Positions 36,180 to 45,856 of a stretch of 64,000 bases of DNA are shown here, one piece after another. Under the pieces are notes generated by a model, which worked only from the letters and a program-made list of their open reading frames with translations, searched no databases and was not told where the DNA came from. The translations under genes and the position numbers were made by a program. The stretch is from Gottfriedia luciferensis (GTDB taxonomy: Bacteria; Bacillota; Bacilli; Bacillales; Bacillaceae_G): assembly GCF_001712755.1 (NCBI RefSeq), contig NZ_MDKC01000007.1, forward strand, positions 62,001 to 126,000. Reading direction: 5' to 3'. Numbering within the stretch: the stretch's first letter is position 1; each line of letters starts with the position of its first letter.

Positions 36180-36441
36180 TTATGTTGAAACAGTAATATC
36201 GGAAGTAGGTGCAGTACTTACTATTTCTAACACAATTGGAGTGTCAGCTATATTCCGTCTCCTCCAGCAGGTACAGTGATCGCTAATTAACTAACACCCG
36301 TAGCTCCAGGAGTATAAGCTGAAATACCACTCATTTTGTAGGTAGACTCTTTTCGAAATAATTGTTGTAAACAAGCTTTTTAAAGCTGATTGTTAAAACA
36401 AGGTGTGGGGTTTCTGTAGGAGTATCAGAAAAAGTGAAATA
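36180..36441 (-). pseudogene. Decayed gene remnant, family not recognised
   Basis: On the minus strand, protein-like segments lie in different frames: FTFSDTPTETPHLVL, then MSGISAYTPGATGVS, stop, LAITVPAGGDGI, stop, then ADTPIVLEIVSTAPTSD and ITVST before TAATAA. The segments read as one Thr/Pro-rich, beta-type exported or coat-like domain broken by at least two stops and two shifts. A terminator sits just behind it. The remaining 36442-36723 holds no gene I can support. Confidence 0.5.
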
Positions 36442-36723
36442 GTTTAGATGCTAACGGACTACTCTATGTTCAGACTAAAATCAACTAGTCATCTTCTTAA
36501 TGAGCAACAAGAATTACGAAAACAGCTTTAATGTACTACAATAATAATTTTATGTTTAAAATACAAAAATGTATGGGGGACAAACTATATTACAGAAATT
36601 TTTTTTATAAAGTTATATTTCATCAGCATTTCTGCCCATGAAAAATAGAAAAAGGATATTAAAATTAAAATATGATATGATTTTTTAAATAATTGCACTA
36701 AATTCTAAGAATGGGGATAAAGT

Positions 36724-37401
36724 ATGATTCGAATTTTAATTGTGGATGATGATTCTCATATAAGAGAGTTACTGAAAATGTATTTACAAACTGAAGGCTA
36801 TACGACATTTGAAGCAGCTAACGGAGACGAAGCTTCTAGGTTGCTTGAGCAACAACAAATTAATTTAGCGATTGTAGATATAATGATGCCAGGTAAAGAT
36901 GGGTACCAGCTTTGTGAAGAAATAAGAGAGTATTATGATTTTCCAGTCATATTGTTAACTGCAAAAAGTGAGCTTTCTGATAAAGAAAAAGGATTTGCAG
37001 TAGGCACAGATGACTATTTGACTAAACCATTTGAACCAAAAGAAATACTATTCCGGATTAAGGCACTGTTAAGAAGATACAATATGATTAGTGCTCAAAA
37101 AATAAAACTGAACGAAACCGTTATCGATCGAAAAAGCTATGAAGTTTACTGTAATGGAAAACTACTTATGCTTCCAATGAAGGAATTTGAATTATTGTCC
37201 CAATTGGCAAGTTATCCGGATCGAATTTTTACACGTGATGAGCTGATCCAATTAATTTGGGGTGCTGATTTTGAAGGTGATGATCGAACAATAAATGTTC
37301 ATATTAAACGTTTACGTGAAAGGTTTTCTAGTTTAACGAATGACTTTAGTATAAAAACCGTTCGCGGTGTTGGTTATAAATTGGAGGTCACTAAAAAGTG
37401 A
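36724..37401 (+). CDS. hssR: Haem-responsive response regulator HssR
   Basis: 225 aa, OmpR family. The receiver has Asp8/Asp9, phospho-Asp52 in VDIMMPGKDGYQL and LLTAKSELSDKEKGF. The winged-helix output domain ends FEGDDRTINVHIKRLRERF and TVRGVGYKLE. The whole protein closely follows staphylococcal HssR, including RIKALLRRYNM. When phosphorylated it activates hrtBA. The stop overlaps hssS by 4 bases. GGGGAT lies before the ATG. Confidence 0.93.
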   Translation: MIRILIVDDDSHIRELLKMYLQTEGYTTFEAANGDEASRLLEQQQINLAIVDIMMPGKDGYQLCEEIREYYDFPVILLTAKSELSDKEKGFAVGTDDYLTKPFEPKEILFRIKALLRRYNMISAQKIKLNETVIDRKSYEVYCNGKLLMLPMKEFELLSQLASYPDRIFTRDELIQLIWGADFEGDDRTINVHIKRLRERFSSLTNDFSIKTVRGVGYKLEVTKK

Positions 37402-38786
37402 AAACTTTATACATAAGAATTGTTCTTACAATCCTCGGTGTAATGATTTGTAGCAGTTTATTGGCTTTCTTTCTTTCAAATGTGTATTACCACTATAATT
37501 TAAAGCCTTATAATGATAAAAAATTAACTAAAATGGCTTTAGACGTTGGTACTTTTTATGAAGAAAATAATGATATTGAATTAAGCAATTACTTAAAAAG
37601 TATTAGTAAATTAGGATATCAAATTTTATTAGTAGATCAACAAGGAAATCAATCTTTTTATGGTGGTTCTTTTAGAGAAAAAAAACTAGATCGTAAAGTG
37701 ATTGATTCAGTTTTAAACGGAAAGGTCTATCATGGTATTGCCGAATTTCCAACATCATTATTTGTGACTGGATTTTTTGATAATACATTGAGTAATACAG
37801 TTGGTGTTCCTATAAAGTCGACTACTAATCATTTGGCGCTATTTATGCGTCCGAATGTACAACTTCAATTTGGTGAATTGCGTATACTCTTTTCTATTCT
37901 CCTATTACTGACAATTGTATTAAGTATTGTATTCGTTCTAGTTAGTACAAGATATATAGTAAAACCGATTATTAAATTAACTGAAGCAACTAAAAAAATT
38001 GCAGAAGGAAAATATAATGTTCAATTGCAAATTAAACGCCAAGACGAAATAGGAAAACTTGCTAATCACTTTTCGCATATGTCACAAAGATTAGGACAAA
38101 TTGAAGCGATGCGTCAGGAGTTTGTTTCGAATGTATCTCATGAAATTCAATCACCACTTGCATCGATACAAGGTTTTTCGCAATCTCTACAAACTGAAAC
38201 ATTAACCGAAGAGCAAAAGAAACATTACTTATCGATTATAGAGGAAGAAAGTAAAAGAATGTCTTTGTTAAGTAAACAATTATTAACGTTAGCTGCATTG
38301 GATAAAGAAGAAAGTATTCTTCAAAAAACAACTTTTGATGTTGCCGAACAAATTAAACAAGTAGTTTTTACAACTGAATGGAGTTGGAGAAACAAAGAGT
38401 TGGCCATTGATTTGGAATTACCACAAACTTATGTGTTTGGTGACAAGAATCTACTGCATCAAGTTTGGACAAATTTAATGACGAATTCCATTAAATTTAA
38501 CCATGAAGGTGGGTCAATCTCAATCAAACTTAGTAGTAATGAAGAGTATGTTCATATTGAATTTCAAGATACTGGGATTGGCATTTCCGAAAAGGATCTG
38601 GAACAAATATTTAATCGGTTTTTTATTGTTGATAAAGCAAGGAATCGAAAGGAATCCAGTAGTGGCTTAGGTTTAGCAATTGTTAAACAAATCATTGAAT
38701 TACATAATGGCCATATAGAAGTTAGCAGTAAAGTAGGAGAAGGAACAAAATTTCATCTAACCATACCTAATATTAAAGAGTTCTGA
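37398..38786 (+). CDS. hssS: Haem-responsive sensor histidine kinase HssS
   Basis: 462 aa. TM1 is at about 8-28; an extracellular domain carries NVYYHYNLKPYND and HGIAEFPTSLFVTGFFDN, both shared with staphylococcal HssS; TM2 is at about 160-182. HAMP, then the H box NVSHEIQSPLASIQG (His248), N box NLMTNSIKFNHEGG, and G boxes DTGIGIS and SSGLGLAI follow. It senses damage or haem excess at the membrane and phosphorylates HssR. Confidence 0.94.
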   Translation: MKTLYIRIVLTILGVMICSSLLAFFLSNVYYHYNLKPYNDKKLTKMALDVGTFYEENNDIELSNYLKSISKLGYQILLVDQQGNQSFYGGSFREKKLDRKVIDSVLNGKVYHGIAEFPTSLFVTGFFDNTLSNTVGVPIKSTTNHLALFMRPNVQLQFGELRILFSILLLLTIVLSIVFVLVSTRYIVKPIIKLTEATKKIAEGKYNVQLQIKRQDEIGKLANHFSHMSQRLGQIEAMRQEFVSNVSHEIQSPLASIQGFSQSLQTETLTEEQKKHYLSIIEEESKRMSLLSKQLLTLAALDKEESILQKTTFDVAEQIKQVVFTTEWSWRNKELAIDLELPQTYVFGDKNLLHQVWTNLMTNSIKFNHEGGSISIKLSSNEEYVHIEFQDTGIGISEKDLEQIFNRFFIVDKARNRKESSSGLGLAIVKQIIELHNGHIEVSSKVGEGTKFHLTIPNIKEF

Positions 38787-38805
38787 TTTAAAATTGTAAT
38801 CGACT

Positions 38806-38825
38806 GTTCACCTGTTGTTCATCTA
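38806..38825 (+). promoter_or_regulatory. HssR-type direct repeat before hrtB
   Basis: GTTCA at 38806 and 38817, 11 bp apart (GTTCACCTG TT GTTCATCTA). The spacing matches the staphylococcal HssR site, a GTTCATATT direct repeat one helical turn apart (family knowledge). Confidence 0.72.
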
Positions 38826-38909
38826 ACATTCCTATACTCTGAATTACAAAGAGTGCTTCTACTTTTTACACTCTTTAAAATTTAGTAATTTAAAGGAGAT
38901 GAATGACAG

Positions 38910-39995
38910 GTGTTTCTTGCATTAAGGGAATTTAAACACGCAAAATTACGTTTTTTATTAATTAGTCTAATCATGATCCTTATATCATTCCTAGTATTAT
39001 TCGTTTCAGGATTAGCGAAAGGATTATCTTTTGATAATGCTTCTTCTATTGATAGCATGGCTTCAAACTATTTTGTATTACAAAAGGAATCAGGTAAACA
39101 AATTAATCATTCAATGTTAACGGAAAGTCAAATAAATGAAGTTCAGAAATTTGTTGATGAAAAGAATTCTGCAACTTTAGGAGTTCAAATGACTACTTTT
39201 CTAAAGGAAGGAACATCTAAAAAAATTGATGCTACCTTATTTGGAATTGATGTGAATGGTTTAGCGGCTCCAAAGGTAATTGAAGGCGAAATGATTAATA
39301 ATTCAACAAAGAATGAAGTTGTCGGTGATATTTCTTTGAAAGAAAAAGGGATCAAGCTTGGTGACAGCATTTCTGATCAAATCTCGGGTAAAGAATTTAA
39401 AATTGTTGGATTTACTGAAAATCAATCATATAGCCACGCTCCAGTAATTCATATGAATTACAATGAGTGGTCGATGGTGAATAGCAAGAATTCATTTAAT
39501 GCAATTGCGTTAAAAACAAACGAAAGTACGGCAAAAAAGGTAAGTGAAAAAGTCACAGGAGTAGAAGTAATTAATAAAAATCAAGCATTAAAAGGTATAC
39601 CTGGTTATAAAGAAGAACAAGGTTCTTTATTAATGATGATTGTCTTTTTATTCTTTATCGGTGCTTTTGTGTTAGCAGTCTTTTTCTATATCATTACGAT
39701 TCAAAAAATTAATCAATTTGGCGTGCTAAAAGCAATTGGTTCAAAAACTAGTTATTTAGCTAAAAATATTATTTTTCAAGTTTTAACACTTACACTGTTA
39801 AGTCTAATGATTAGTATTTCAATTACATTTGGATTATCTAAAGTATTACCAGCAAGCTTACCTTTTGTATTTGATACTCAGTTAATCATCGGAAGTTCAT
39901 TATTATTCCTATTTGTAGCAATAGTCGGCTCGTTAATATCTTTATTAAAAGTAATAAAAATTGATGCGATTGAAGCAATAGGGAGGGCTTTTTAA
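38910..39995 (+). CDS. hrtB: Haem efflux permease HrtB
   Basis: 361 aa, GTG start behind AAGGAGAT. One N-terminal helix (MFLALREFKHAKLRFLL, a start shared with HrtB proteins), a large extracytoplasmic domain (about 45-240) and three C-terminal helices of the FtsX/MacB type. It extracts haem from the membrane with HrtA. The gene lies 123 bases after hssS on the same strand with the HssR-type repeat between; staphylococci have the two pairs divergent. The hrtA start overlaps its stop by 1 base. Confidence 0.93.
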   Translation: MFLALREFKHAKLRFLLISLIMILISFLVLFVSGLAKGLSFDNASSIDSMASNYFVLQKESGKQINHSMLTESQINEVQKFVDEKNSATLGVQMTTFLKEGTSKKIDATLFGIDVNGLAAPKVIEGEMINNSTKNEVVGDISLKEKGIKLGDSISDQISGKEFKIVGFTENQSYSHAPVIHMNYNEWSMVNSKNSFNAIALKTNESTAKKVSEKVTGVEVINKNQALKGIPGYKEEQGSLLMMIVFLFFIGAFVLAVFFYIITIQKINQFGVLKAIGSKTSYLAKNIIFQVLTLTLLSLMISISITFGLSKVLPASLPFVFDTQLIIGSSLLFLFVAIVGSLISLLKVIKIDAIEAIGRAF

Positions 39996-40678
39996 TGAGT
40001 AATAAACTAGTGTTAGATAATATTAGCAAAACATACAATGACGGAGATTCTTTAGCAACAACAGTATTAGACCAAGTTTCTATTCAAGTAAAAGCTGGCG
40101 AACTAGTAGCAGTTGTTGGTCCATCAGGCTCAGGTAAAAGTACCTTCCTTTCAATAGCAGGTGCATTATTATCGCCTACTAGTGGGAGAATTTTAATAGA
40201 TGATATTGAAATAAGTAATCTCCCAGCAAATAAATTGAATGAATTTAGATTATCTAAAATCGGATTCATTTTTCAAATGTCTAATTTAATTCCGTATTTA
40301 ACAGTTAAGGATCAGCTTCTATTAATTGCCGAATTAGCTGGAATAAAAAACAAAATTGCCGAGAAGAAAGCTAACGAATTACTTGAACAATTAGGATTAT
40401 CAAAGAGAATGAAAAACTATCCAGAAAATTTATCAGGAGGAGAGAGACAACGAGTAGCCATTGCAAGAGCACTAATGAATGATCCAGAAGTGATCTTTGC
40501 GGATGAACCTACAGCTAGTCTCGATTCTGAAAGAGGAAGATCAGTAGTTGAAATGCTATCTAGAGAAGTAAAGCAAAGACAAAAAGCTGCGATAATGGTT
40601 ACTCATGATAAAAGGATGCTAGACTTGTGTGACCGTGTTGTTTATATTGAAAATGGAAAACTTACTGAACAAATTTAA
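39995..40678 (+). CDS. hrtA: Haem efflux ATPase HrtA
   Basis: 227 aa. Walker [11 protein letters not shown] loop [13 protein letters not shown], signature [15 protein letters not shown], Walker [13 protein letters not shown], switch His in VTHDKRM. It belongs to the MacB/LolD class of ATPases that drive FtsX-type permeases. It is translationally coupled to hrtB. Confidence 0.94.
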   Translation: MSNKLVLDNISKTYNDGDSLATTVLDQVSIQVKAGELVAVVGPSGSGKSTFLSIAGALLSPTSGRILIDDIEISNLPANKLNEFRLSKIGFIFQMSNLIPYLTVKDQLLLIAELAGIKNKIAEKKANELLEQLGLSKRMKNYPENLSGGERQRVAIARALMNDPEVIFADEPTASLDSERGRSVVEMLSREVKQRQKAAIMVTHDKRMLDLCDRVVYIENGKLTEQI

Positions 40679-40682
40679 AGAA

Positions 40683-40715
40683 AAGCCCGTTTTTAATGAA
40701 CGGGTTCTTTTTATT
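40683..40715 (+). terminator. Terminator of hrtBA
   Basis: Stem AAGCCCGTT / AACGGGTT followed by CTTTTTATTTT. Confidence 0.8.
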
Positions 40716-40785
40716 TTGTTTGAACATCGTTTAGACACTCTTGAAGCTGCTATGAATATGGGATATTCCCCAATTTTCTAAATAA

Positions 40786-40822
40786 GCAAAAGAACCCGTT
40801 CAATTCGAACGGGTTCTTTTTT
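40786..40822. terminator. Bidirectional terminator between hrtA and the pyruvate oxidase gene
   Basis: Perfect stem AAAAGAACCCGTTC / GAACGGGTTCTTTT. It is a longer sister of the hairpin at 40683 and ends the minus-strand oxidase transcript. Confidence 0.88.
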
Positions 40823-42557
40823 ATAGATGGAATCGATCTAAAAGATTCGTTTTAGCAAGATCAATTACATCACTTGCATGGCCATTTAATACAGCTTTTA
40901 ATGTCCAAAGTGTAAATCCATGTGCTTGCTCAATACTTACTTTAGGAGGCATTGCAAGTTCTTGACGGTTTACTAAAACATCGATTAATGCCGGTCCATT
41001 GTGTTCAAACGCACGTTGTACAGCGGATTCTAAATCAGCAGGATCTTCTACACGAATTCCTTCAATCCCCATCGCTTGAGCTAATGATGCAAAATTAGGG
41101 TTTTCTAAAGTAGTACCAGTTTCTAGGTAACCAGCAGCTTTCATTTCTAATTCTACGAAACTTAGCGCGCTATTGTTAAATACAACTATTTTTACAGGTA
41201 ATTTATGTTGATGGATTGTTAATAAGTCACCCAATAACATTGATAATCCACCATCTCCGCATAATGCGACTACTTGACGTCCAGGTTGGGAAACTTGAGC
41301 ACCAATTGCTTGAGGCATGGCATTAGCCATAGTTCCATGATTAAATGACCCAAGTAATCTTCTTTTTCCATTCATTTGTAAATAGCGTGCAGACCATAAT
41401 GTTGGCGTACCGACATCACATGTAAATATAGCATCTTCACTTGCAAGATCACTTACAATCTTTGTTAAATACTGAGGGTGGATCGGCGTGCGCCCTGGTT
41501 TTCCTACAGCAAATTTATCTAAATCTTCACGTACATTTTTGTATGCTGAAACATACTTTTCTAGATGGCTTGAATCTTTTACATCAGTTAAGAGAGGTAG
41601 TAACTGACTAATTGTCTCTTTTACATCACCACATAGTCCATAAGTAAGTGCAGCTCGTCGACCTAGATGCTCAGCTCGAACATCTACTTGCAAAATAACT
41701 GCATCGTCCGGATAAAATTGTCGATAAGGAAAATCTGTTCCTAGCATCAATAAGACATCGCAATCCATGATGGCGTGATAACCTGATGAGTAGCCAATTA
41801 ATCCGGTTAACCCTGCATTGTATGGGTTATCGTATTCTAAGAATTCTTTTCCCCTAAGTGCAATAACCATTGGAGATTTTAACTTTTCACAAAGAAGCAT
41901 TAAATGAGAATGAGCACCTTCACAGCCTGCTCCGCAAAGTAATGTAACTTTCTTACCATCGTTAAGAAAGCCAGCTAGTTTTTCTAATTCAGGTTTCGAT
42001 GGACTAATCAGTGGATTAGTTATGTGAATAACTTGTTCTGGAACAGTTTGTTGATCTTCTAAAGCAGCAATGTCACCAGGTAAAACAAGTACAGATACAC
42101 CTTTTCTTGCGATTGCATGCTGCATAGCAATTGTTGCTAGACGAGGCATTTGTTCTGCTCTATACACCGTTTCACAGAAGTGACTGCATTCTTTAAATAA
42201 TTGCTCGGGACGAGTTTGTTGAAAATACTCACTTCCAATTTCGATGCTTGGAATTTGAGCCGCAATCGCAAGTACAGGAATACGGCTTCGATGACAATCG
42301 TATAATCCATTAATTAGGTGAAGGTTACCTGGACCACTGCTTCCCGCACAAACTGCGATACTTCCACTCATTAGAGCATCTGAACCTGCAGCAAAAGCTG
42401 CAACTTCCTCATGTCGAACGCCGATCCATTCAATTCTTTTTGAGCTTTTAATTGAATCCAAAACAGCATTTAAAGAATCACCAACAATACCATAAATTCT
42501 AGTAACCCCTGCTTGAATCAATGAATCGATCAGTAAATCTGCAATTGTTTTCCTCAT
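40821..42557 (-). CDS. ydaP: Pyruvate oxidase (PoxB / YdaP-like, TPP- and FAD-dependent)
   Basis: 578 aa. The three-domain TPP enzyme fold is complete: the N-terminal PYR domain with the catalytic Glu in RHEEVAAFAAGSDA (about residue 50), the FAD domain with LGTDFPYR, and the C-terminal PP domain with GDGGLSMLLGDLLTIHQHKLPVKIVVFNN, the Mg-TPP site. It decarboxylates pyruvate to acetate plus CO2, passing electrons to menaquinone or O2. The size matches B. subtilis YdaP, a general-stress gene. GGAGAT precedes the ATG. Confidence 0.9.
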   Translation of the reverse strand: MRKTIADLLIDSLIQAGVTRIYGIVGDSLNAVLDSIKSSKRIEWIGVRHEEVAAFAAGSDALMSGSIAVCAGSSGPGNLHLINGLYDCHRSRIPVLAIAAQIPSIEIGSEYFQQTRPEQLFKECSHFCETVYRAEQMPRLATIAMQHAIARKGVSVLVLPGDIAALEDQQTVPEQVIHITNPLISPSKPELEKLAGFLNDGKKVTLLCGAGCEGAHSHLMLLCEKLKSPMVIALRGKEFLEYDNPYNAGLTGLIGYSSGYHAIMDCDVLLMLGTDFPYRQFYPDDAVILQVDVRAEHLGRRAALTYGLCGDVKETISQLLPLLTDVKDSSHLEKYVSAYKNVREDLDKFAVGKPGRTPIHPQYLTKIVSDLASEDAIFTCDVGTPTLWSARYLQMNGKRRLLGSFNHGTMANAMPQAIGAQVSQPGRQVVALCGDGGLSMLLGDLLTIHQHKLPVKIVVFNNSALSFVELEMKAAGYLETGTTLENPNFASLAQAMGIEGIRVEDPADLESAVQRAFEHNGPALIDVLVNRQELAMPPKVSIEQAHGFTLWTLKAVLNGHASDVIDLAKTNLLDRFHL

Positions 42558-42744
42558 TGTAATCTCCTTCTAGTTCACCATGATGGAACTAATTCAATTT
42601 ATTAAACCTTAGGCTACAGATAAAGTTATGTTTTGCAGAACTTTAAAACGTTATACCAAAAAAAGGCAGGAAAAGTAGGAGGTATTGAGAATAAATACTT
42701 TAAAAAGTCTCTTATCCTCGAATTTTTTGTCGAAGGAATCTATC

Positions 42745-42775
42745 TTGAAACTTACGTTTACGTAAGATTTATAAT
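42745..42775 (+). promoter_or_regulatory. MerR-type promoter with 19-bp spacer and palindromic operator
   Basis: TTGAAA (42745-42750), 19-bp spacer, TATAAT (42770-42775). The spacer contains CTTACGTTTACGTAAG. The long spacer is diagnostic of MerR-controlled promoters, which the regulator opens by untwisting the DNA. The palindrome resembles operators of LiuR-type acyl-CoA catabolism regulators. Confidence 0.88.
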
Positions 42776-42804
42776 GAATCTATAGCTAGAAGGAGGAGGG
42801 CATT

Positions 42805-43182
42805 TTGAAGTTTTATTCGATTCGAGAGATGACGAAGGAATTTAATACGACTCATAGAACCCTTAGATATTATGAAGAAATCGGATTATTAATGCCTACC
42901 TATACTGAAAGTGGTAGAAGAAAGTACTCCCAAAAAGATTGTACACGTCTTTATTTAATTCAAAGAGGTAAAAATTTAGGCTTTCATTTACAGGAAATAA
43001 AAGAAATGATTGATTTATTTATGATTGATCGAACAGGTGAAAAACAATTACAAAAAACAATTGAATATGGGAACCAGAAGATTAGAGAGTTAGATAAAAA
43101 AATAAACGATTTAATCCAATTAAAAGAAGAAATTATGAGGATTAAGAGCAATCTTGAGCGAAATTTATTAGAAATCGAATGA
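42805..43182 (+). CDS. MerR-family regulator of acyl-CoA metabolism
   Basis: 125 aa. The N-terminal MerR winged helix YSIREMTKEFNTTHRTLRYYEEIGLL, then SGRRKYSQKDCTRL, is followed by a C-terminal dimer helix. There is no cysteine-rich metal loop, so it probably binds an organic ligand. It drives its own promoter with a 19-bp spacer and the acyl-CoA dehydrogenase 31 bases downstream. Confidence 0.88.
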   Translation: MKFYSIREMTKEFNTTHRTLRYYEEIGLLMPTYTESGRRKYSQKDCTRLYLIQRGKNLGFHLQEIKEMIDLFMIDRTGEKQLQKTIEYGNQKIRELDKKINDLIQLKEEIMRIKSNLERNLLEIE

Positions 43183-43213
43183 AATACTTCCGAAAAAGGA
43201 TGTGGAAGGCTAA

Positions 43214-44878
43214 ATGAATTTTTATAAAGAAGATCTTAATCTACAGATGATTTTAAGAAAATATTTTAATGAAGATTTTTTTACATGGGCTAATAGAGAA
43301 CTAGAAGAATACGGAGAGCTTTGTGCGAATGAAATTGATCAACATGCAATCCACACTGACAGAGAAGGCCAACCCCGTTTAATCAAATATGATGCATATG
43401 GTAATGATATTTCACATGTTTGGGTAAATGAAGGTTACAAACAAACTGTAAAAGATACTTATAATAGAGGGATTGTTAGCTATATCCATAAGCCAATACC
43501 AGAGCTTGGTACTAAGGGGAATTATATTTATTCCTATGCCCAAGGTTATTTACTATCGCAGACTGAAGCTGGTTTTTATTGTCCGGTAACATTATCAATG
43601 GCTGCTACGTTTTTAGTTGAGAGATATGCAGATGAAGCATTAAAAGCAAAATATCTTCCTCATTTATTATCGACTGGGGAAACAGAATTATATGAAGGAG
43701 CGACTTTTTTAACCGAAAGACAGGGTGGTTCAGATGTTGGAGCCAATGTAGTGAAAGCAGTTAAGGAAGGAGACTACTATCGTATTTACGGAGAAAAATA
43801 TTTTGCTAGCAATGCAGGTCAGTGTGGTATTACAACGATTTTAGCAAGAATTGAGGGAGCTCCTGCTGGGAGTAAGGGGTTAAGTTTATTTTTAGTTCCT
43901 TGGAAGAATGATGATGGTACAAATAACGGATTCACGATTAGGCGATTAAAAGATAAGCTAGGTGTAAGAGCTGTTCCATCAGGAGAAGTTGAGTTTAATG
44001 GAGCGAAAGCATTTCTAATCGGAGATCCTTCTAGAGGAATTAATTATATGATGGAAGCATTGAATCTATCTAGAATATGTAATGCTGTAGCATCAGTTGG
44101 AATAATGAGAAGAGCTTATGTAGAAGCGAAGAAATATGCAGAAAATAGGCCAGCATTTGGACAATTACTAACAAATTTTCCGATGATTCAAGAGACATTA
44201 GCAAAACTTGCATCGATTCAAGAAGTACAAACTAATGCAGTATTTAATTTAGTTGCTTTATATGATCGAGTAATCGGGAAAGAAAATGGAACAACTGAAG
44301 AACAAACATTAGTACGAATTTTAATTGCTATTTTAAAAATGCGTACAGCAGAAGAAGCAATTCATTTTTCTCATGAGGCGATTGAAATGCATGGAGGAAA
44401 TGGTTATATTGAAGATTTTGTTACACCTCGACTTTTAAGAGATGCTCAAGTACTTACAGTCTGGGAAGGAACTGCCAATATTTTAGGTTTAGAGATTTTG
44501 AGACTGTTTAACAAAATGAATGGTTACAAAGCCTTTAAATTATTCATTGAAGAAAAATTATTAGATATACCTCAATCACTAGTAAATGAAGGTGAAATAA
44601 TAAAGAAAAAGCTGGATGAATTACATGAAAATGTTCAGTATCTATTTACTTTAGATACTAATAAACAAACATATTATGCAAAGAAAATAGCAAATAAAAT
44701 GGCAGATTTAGTAGAAGCGGTTACTGCTCTTGAAGATACAAAAGAGCATGTTCGAAAAGAGTATATTGCAAAAGTATTGATCCATGAACGATATTTTAAG
44801 GATGAAATTAATAAGGAACAAATTCATTTAAAGTATTTTGATGAAATTGTTAATTATAAAGTTTCGGTTAATAAATAA
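43214..44878 (+). CDS. Acyl-CoA dehydrogenase, long AidB-like form
   Basis: 554 aa, longer than the common 380-400 because of an extra N-terminal segment and a C-terminal extension, as in AidB. TERQGGSDVGANVV is the flavin-binding strand, and the C-terminal helix bundle has EMHGGNGYIEDFVTPRLLRDA and LTVWEGTANILGLE. FAD-dependent alpha,beta-oxidation of an acyl-CoA is expected; some AidB proteins instead bind DNA. It is co-transcribed with the MerR regulator. AAAGGATG precedes the ATG. Confidence 0.87.
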   Translation: MNFYKEDLNLQMILRKYFNEDFFTWANRELEEYGELCANEIDQHAIHTDREGQPRLIKYDAYGNDISHVWVNEGYKQTVKDTYNRGIVSYIHKPIPELGTKGNYIYSYAQGYLLSQTEAGFYCPVTLSMAATFLVERYADEALKAKYLPHLLSTGETELYEGATFLTERQGGSDVGANVVKAVKEGDYYRIYGEKYFASNAGQCGITTILARIEGAPAGSKGLSLFLVPWKNDDGTNNGFTIRRLKDKLGVRAVPSGEVEFNGAKAFLIGDPSRGINYMMEALNLSRICNAVASVGIMRRAYVEAKKYAENRPAFGQLLTNFPMIQETLAKLASIQEVQTNAVFNLVALYDRVIGKENGTTEEQTLVRILIAILKMRTAEEAIHFSHEAIEMHGGNGYIEDFVTPRLLRDAQVLTVWEGTANILGLEILRLFNKMNGYKAFKLFIEEKLLDIPQSLVNEGEIIKKKLDELHENVQYLFTLDTNKQTYYAKKIANKMADLVEAVTALEDTKEHVRKEYIAKVLIHERYFKDEINKEQIHLKYFDEIVNYKVSVNK

Positions 44879-44889
44879 TCTTAATATAA

Positions 44890-44930
44890 AAAAAAGGAAC
44901 CCCTTACTCTGCGAATAAGGGGTTCCTTTT
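44890..44930 (+). terminator. Terminator after the AidB-like gene
   Basis: Stem AAAAGGAACCCCTTA / TAAGGGGTTCCTTTT. Confidence 0.9.
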
Positions 44931-45097
44931 AATTCAATTTTAGTAAGTATAAATTGGCAGCGATGATGAGTACTCGCCGTAGTTGCCAATTTTAGTAATA
45001 AAGTATAAATGCCACGCTTTTGACTTCGCCTAAAAGGCCGTCAGTCGACAAGGTTTCTTTTTAATACACTATTTTGGTAGTTAGGTGAAAACTTATT

Positions 45098-45829
45098 TTA
45101 ATATAACGATTTAGAAATAATTTCACTAGTTTTCAACAATAACGGTATATGTTGTTCCATTGATTTTTTATTCCAGCGAAAAAGAGGGCCTGAAATGGCT
45201 ATGGCACCAATAACTTTACCTTTTGCACCGAATACAGGAGCAGATAATGCAGCTACATTCTCTGTAAGTTCTTCTTCATTAGTTGAGTAACCAGTTTTTA
45301 CGATTGTTTCTAATTTCGCTTGAAGTATGTTTCTTTCTTCCTCGGATAGGAAACTTAATATTTGAGCTTTTATATCTTCACTTAGAAACGCTAAAATTAC
45401 TCGTCCACTTGAACCTAGTTGAAGTGGTATTTTATTCCCAACTCCCGCTCTTCTGCTTATTTCCTGTTTACTTTCGTGTTCTACAACACATATCCGATCC
45501 ATTCCCGTTAACATATATAAGCCTACAGTTTCCTCAGTTTCGTCCCGTAACTTCATTAAATGTGGATCAATTAAAGAAATAATAGGCACATCAGAAATTA
45601 CTTTATTTGCATAATCAATAAATACCGTACCGAGTGAATATTTTTTAGAATTGAGATCCTGATAAACCATTCCCTCCAACTTTAAAGTCGTAAGTAGTCT
45701 ATGAGTGATTGGAGGTGAAATATTAAGGTTTTCGCTGATATCTTTTATTCCTTGTGGCCCGTATGTTTCATTTAAATAGTTAATAATTTTTATTGCGCGT
45801 TGAACTGTTGACGAAATCTTTGAATTCAT
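45098..45829 (-). CDS. IclR-family transcriptional regulator
   Basis: 243 aa from the ATG at 45829, with GGGGGAAC about 9 bases upstream; an ATG nine codons earlier would place that site inside the gene. The N-terminal winged helix has GIKDISENLNISPPITHRLLTTL, and the C-terminal ligand domain has VGNKIPLQLGSSGRVILAF and AALSAPVFGAKGKVIGAIAISGP. IclR proteins usually control nearby aromatic or organic-acid catabolism. The divergent MFS carrier and acyl-CoA dehydrogenase are the likely targets. Confidence 0.9.
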   Translation of the reverse strand: MNSKISSTVQRAIKIINYLNETYGPQGIKDISENLNISPPITHRLLTTLKLEGMVYQDLNSKKYSLGTVFIDYANKVISDVPIISLIDPHLMKLRDETEETVGLYMLTGMDRICVVEHESKQEISRRAGVGNKIPLQLGSSGRVILAFLSEDIKAQILSFLSEEERNILQAKLETIVKTGYSTNEEELTENVAALSAPVFGAKGKVIGAIAISGPLFRWNKKSMEQHIPLLLKTSEIISKSLY

Positions 45830-45856
45830 AAATATGTTCCCCCAAGCCAATTCCAT

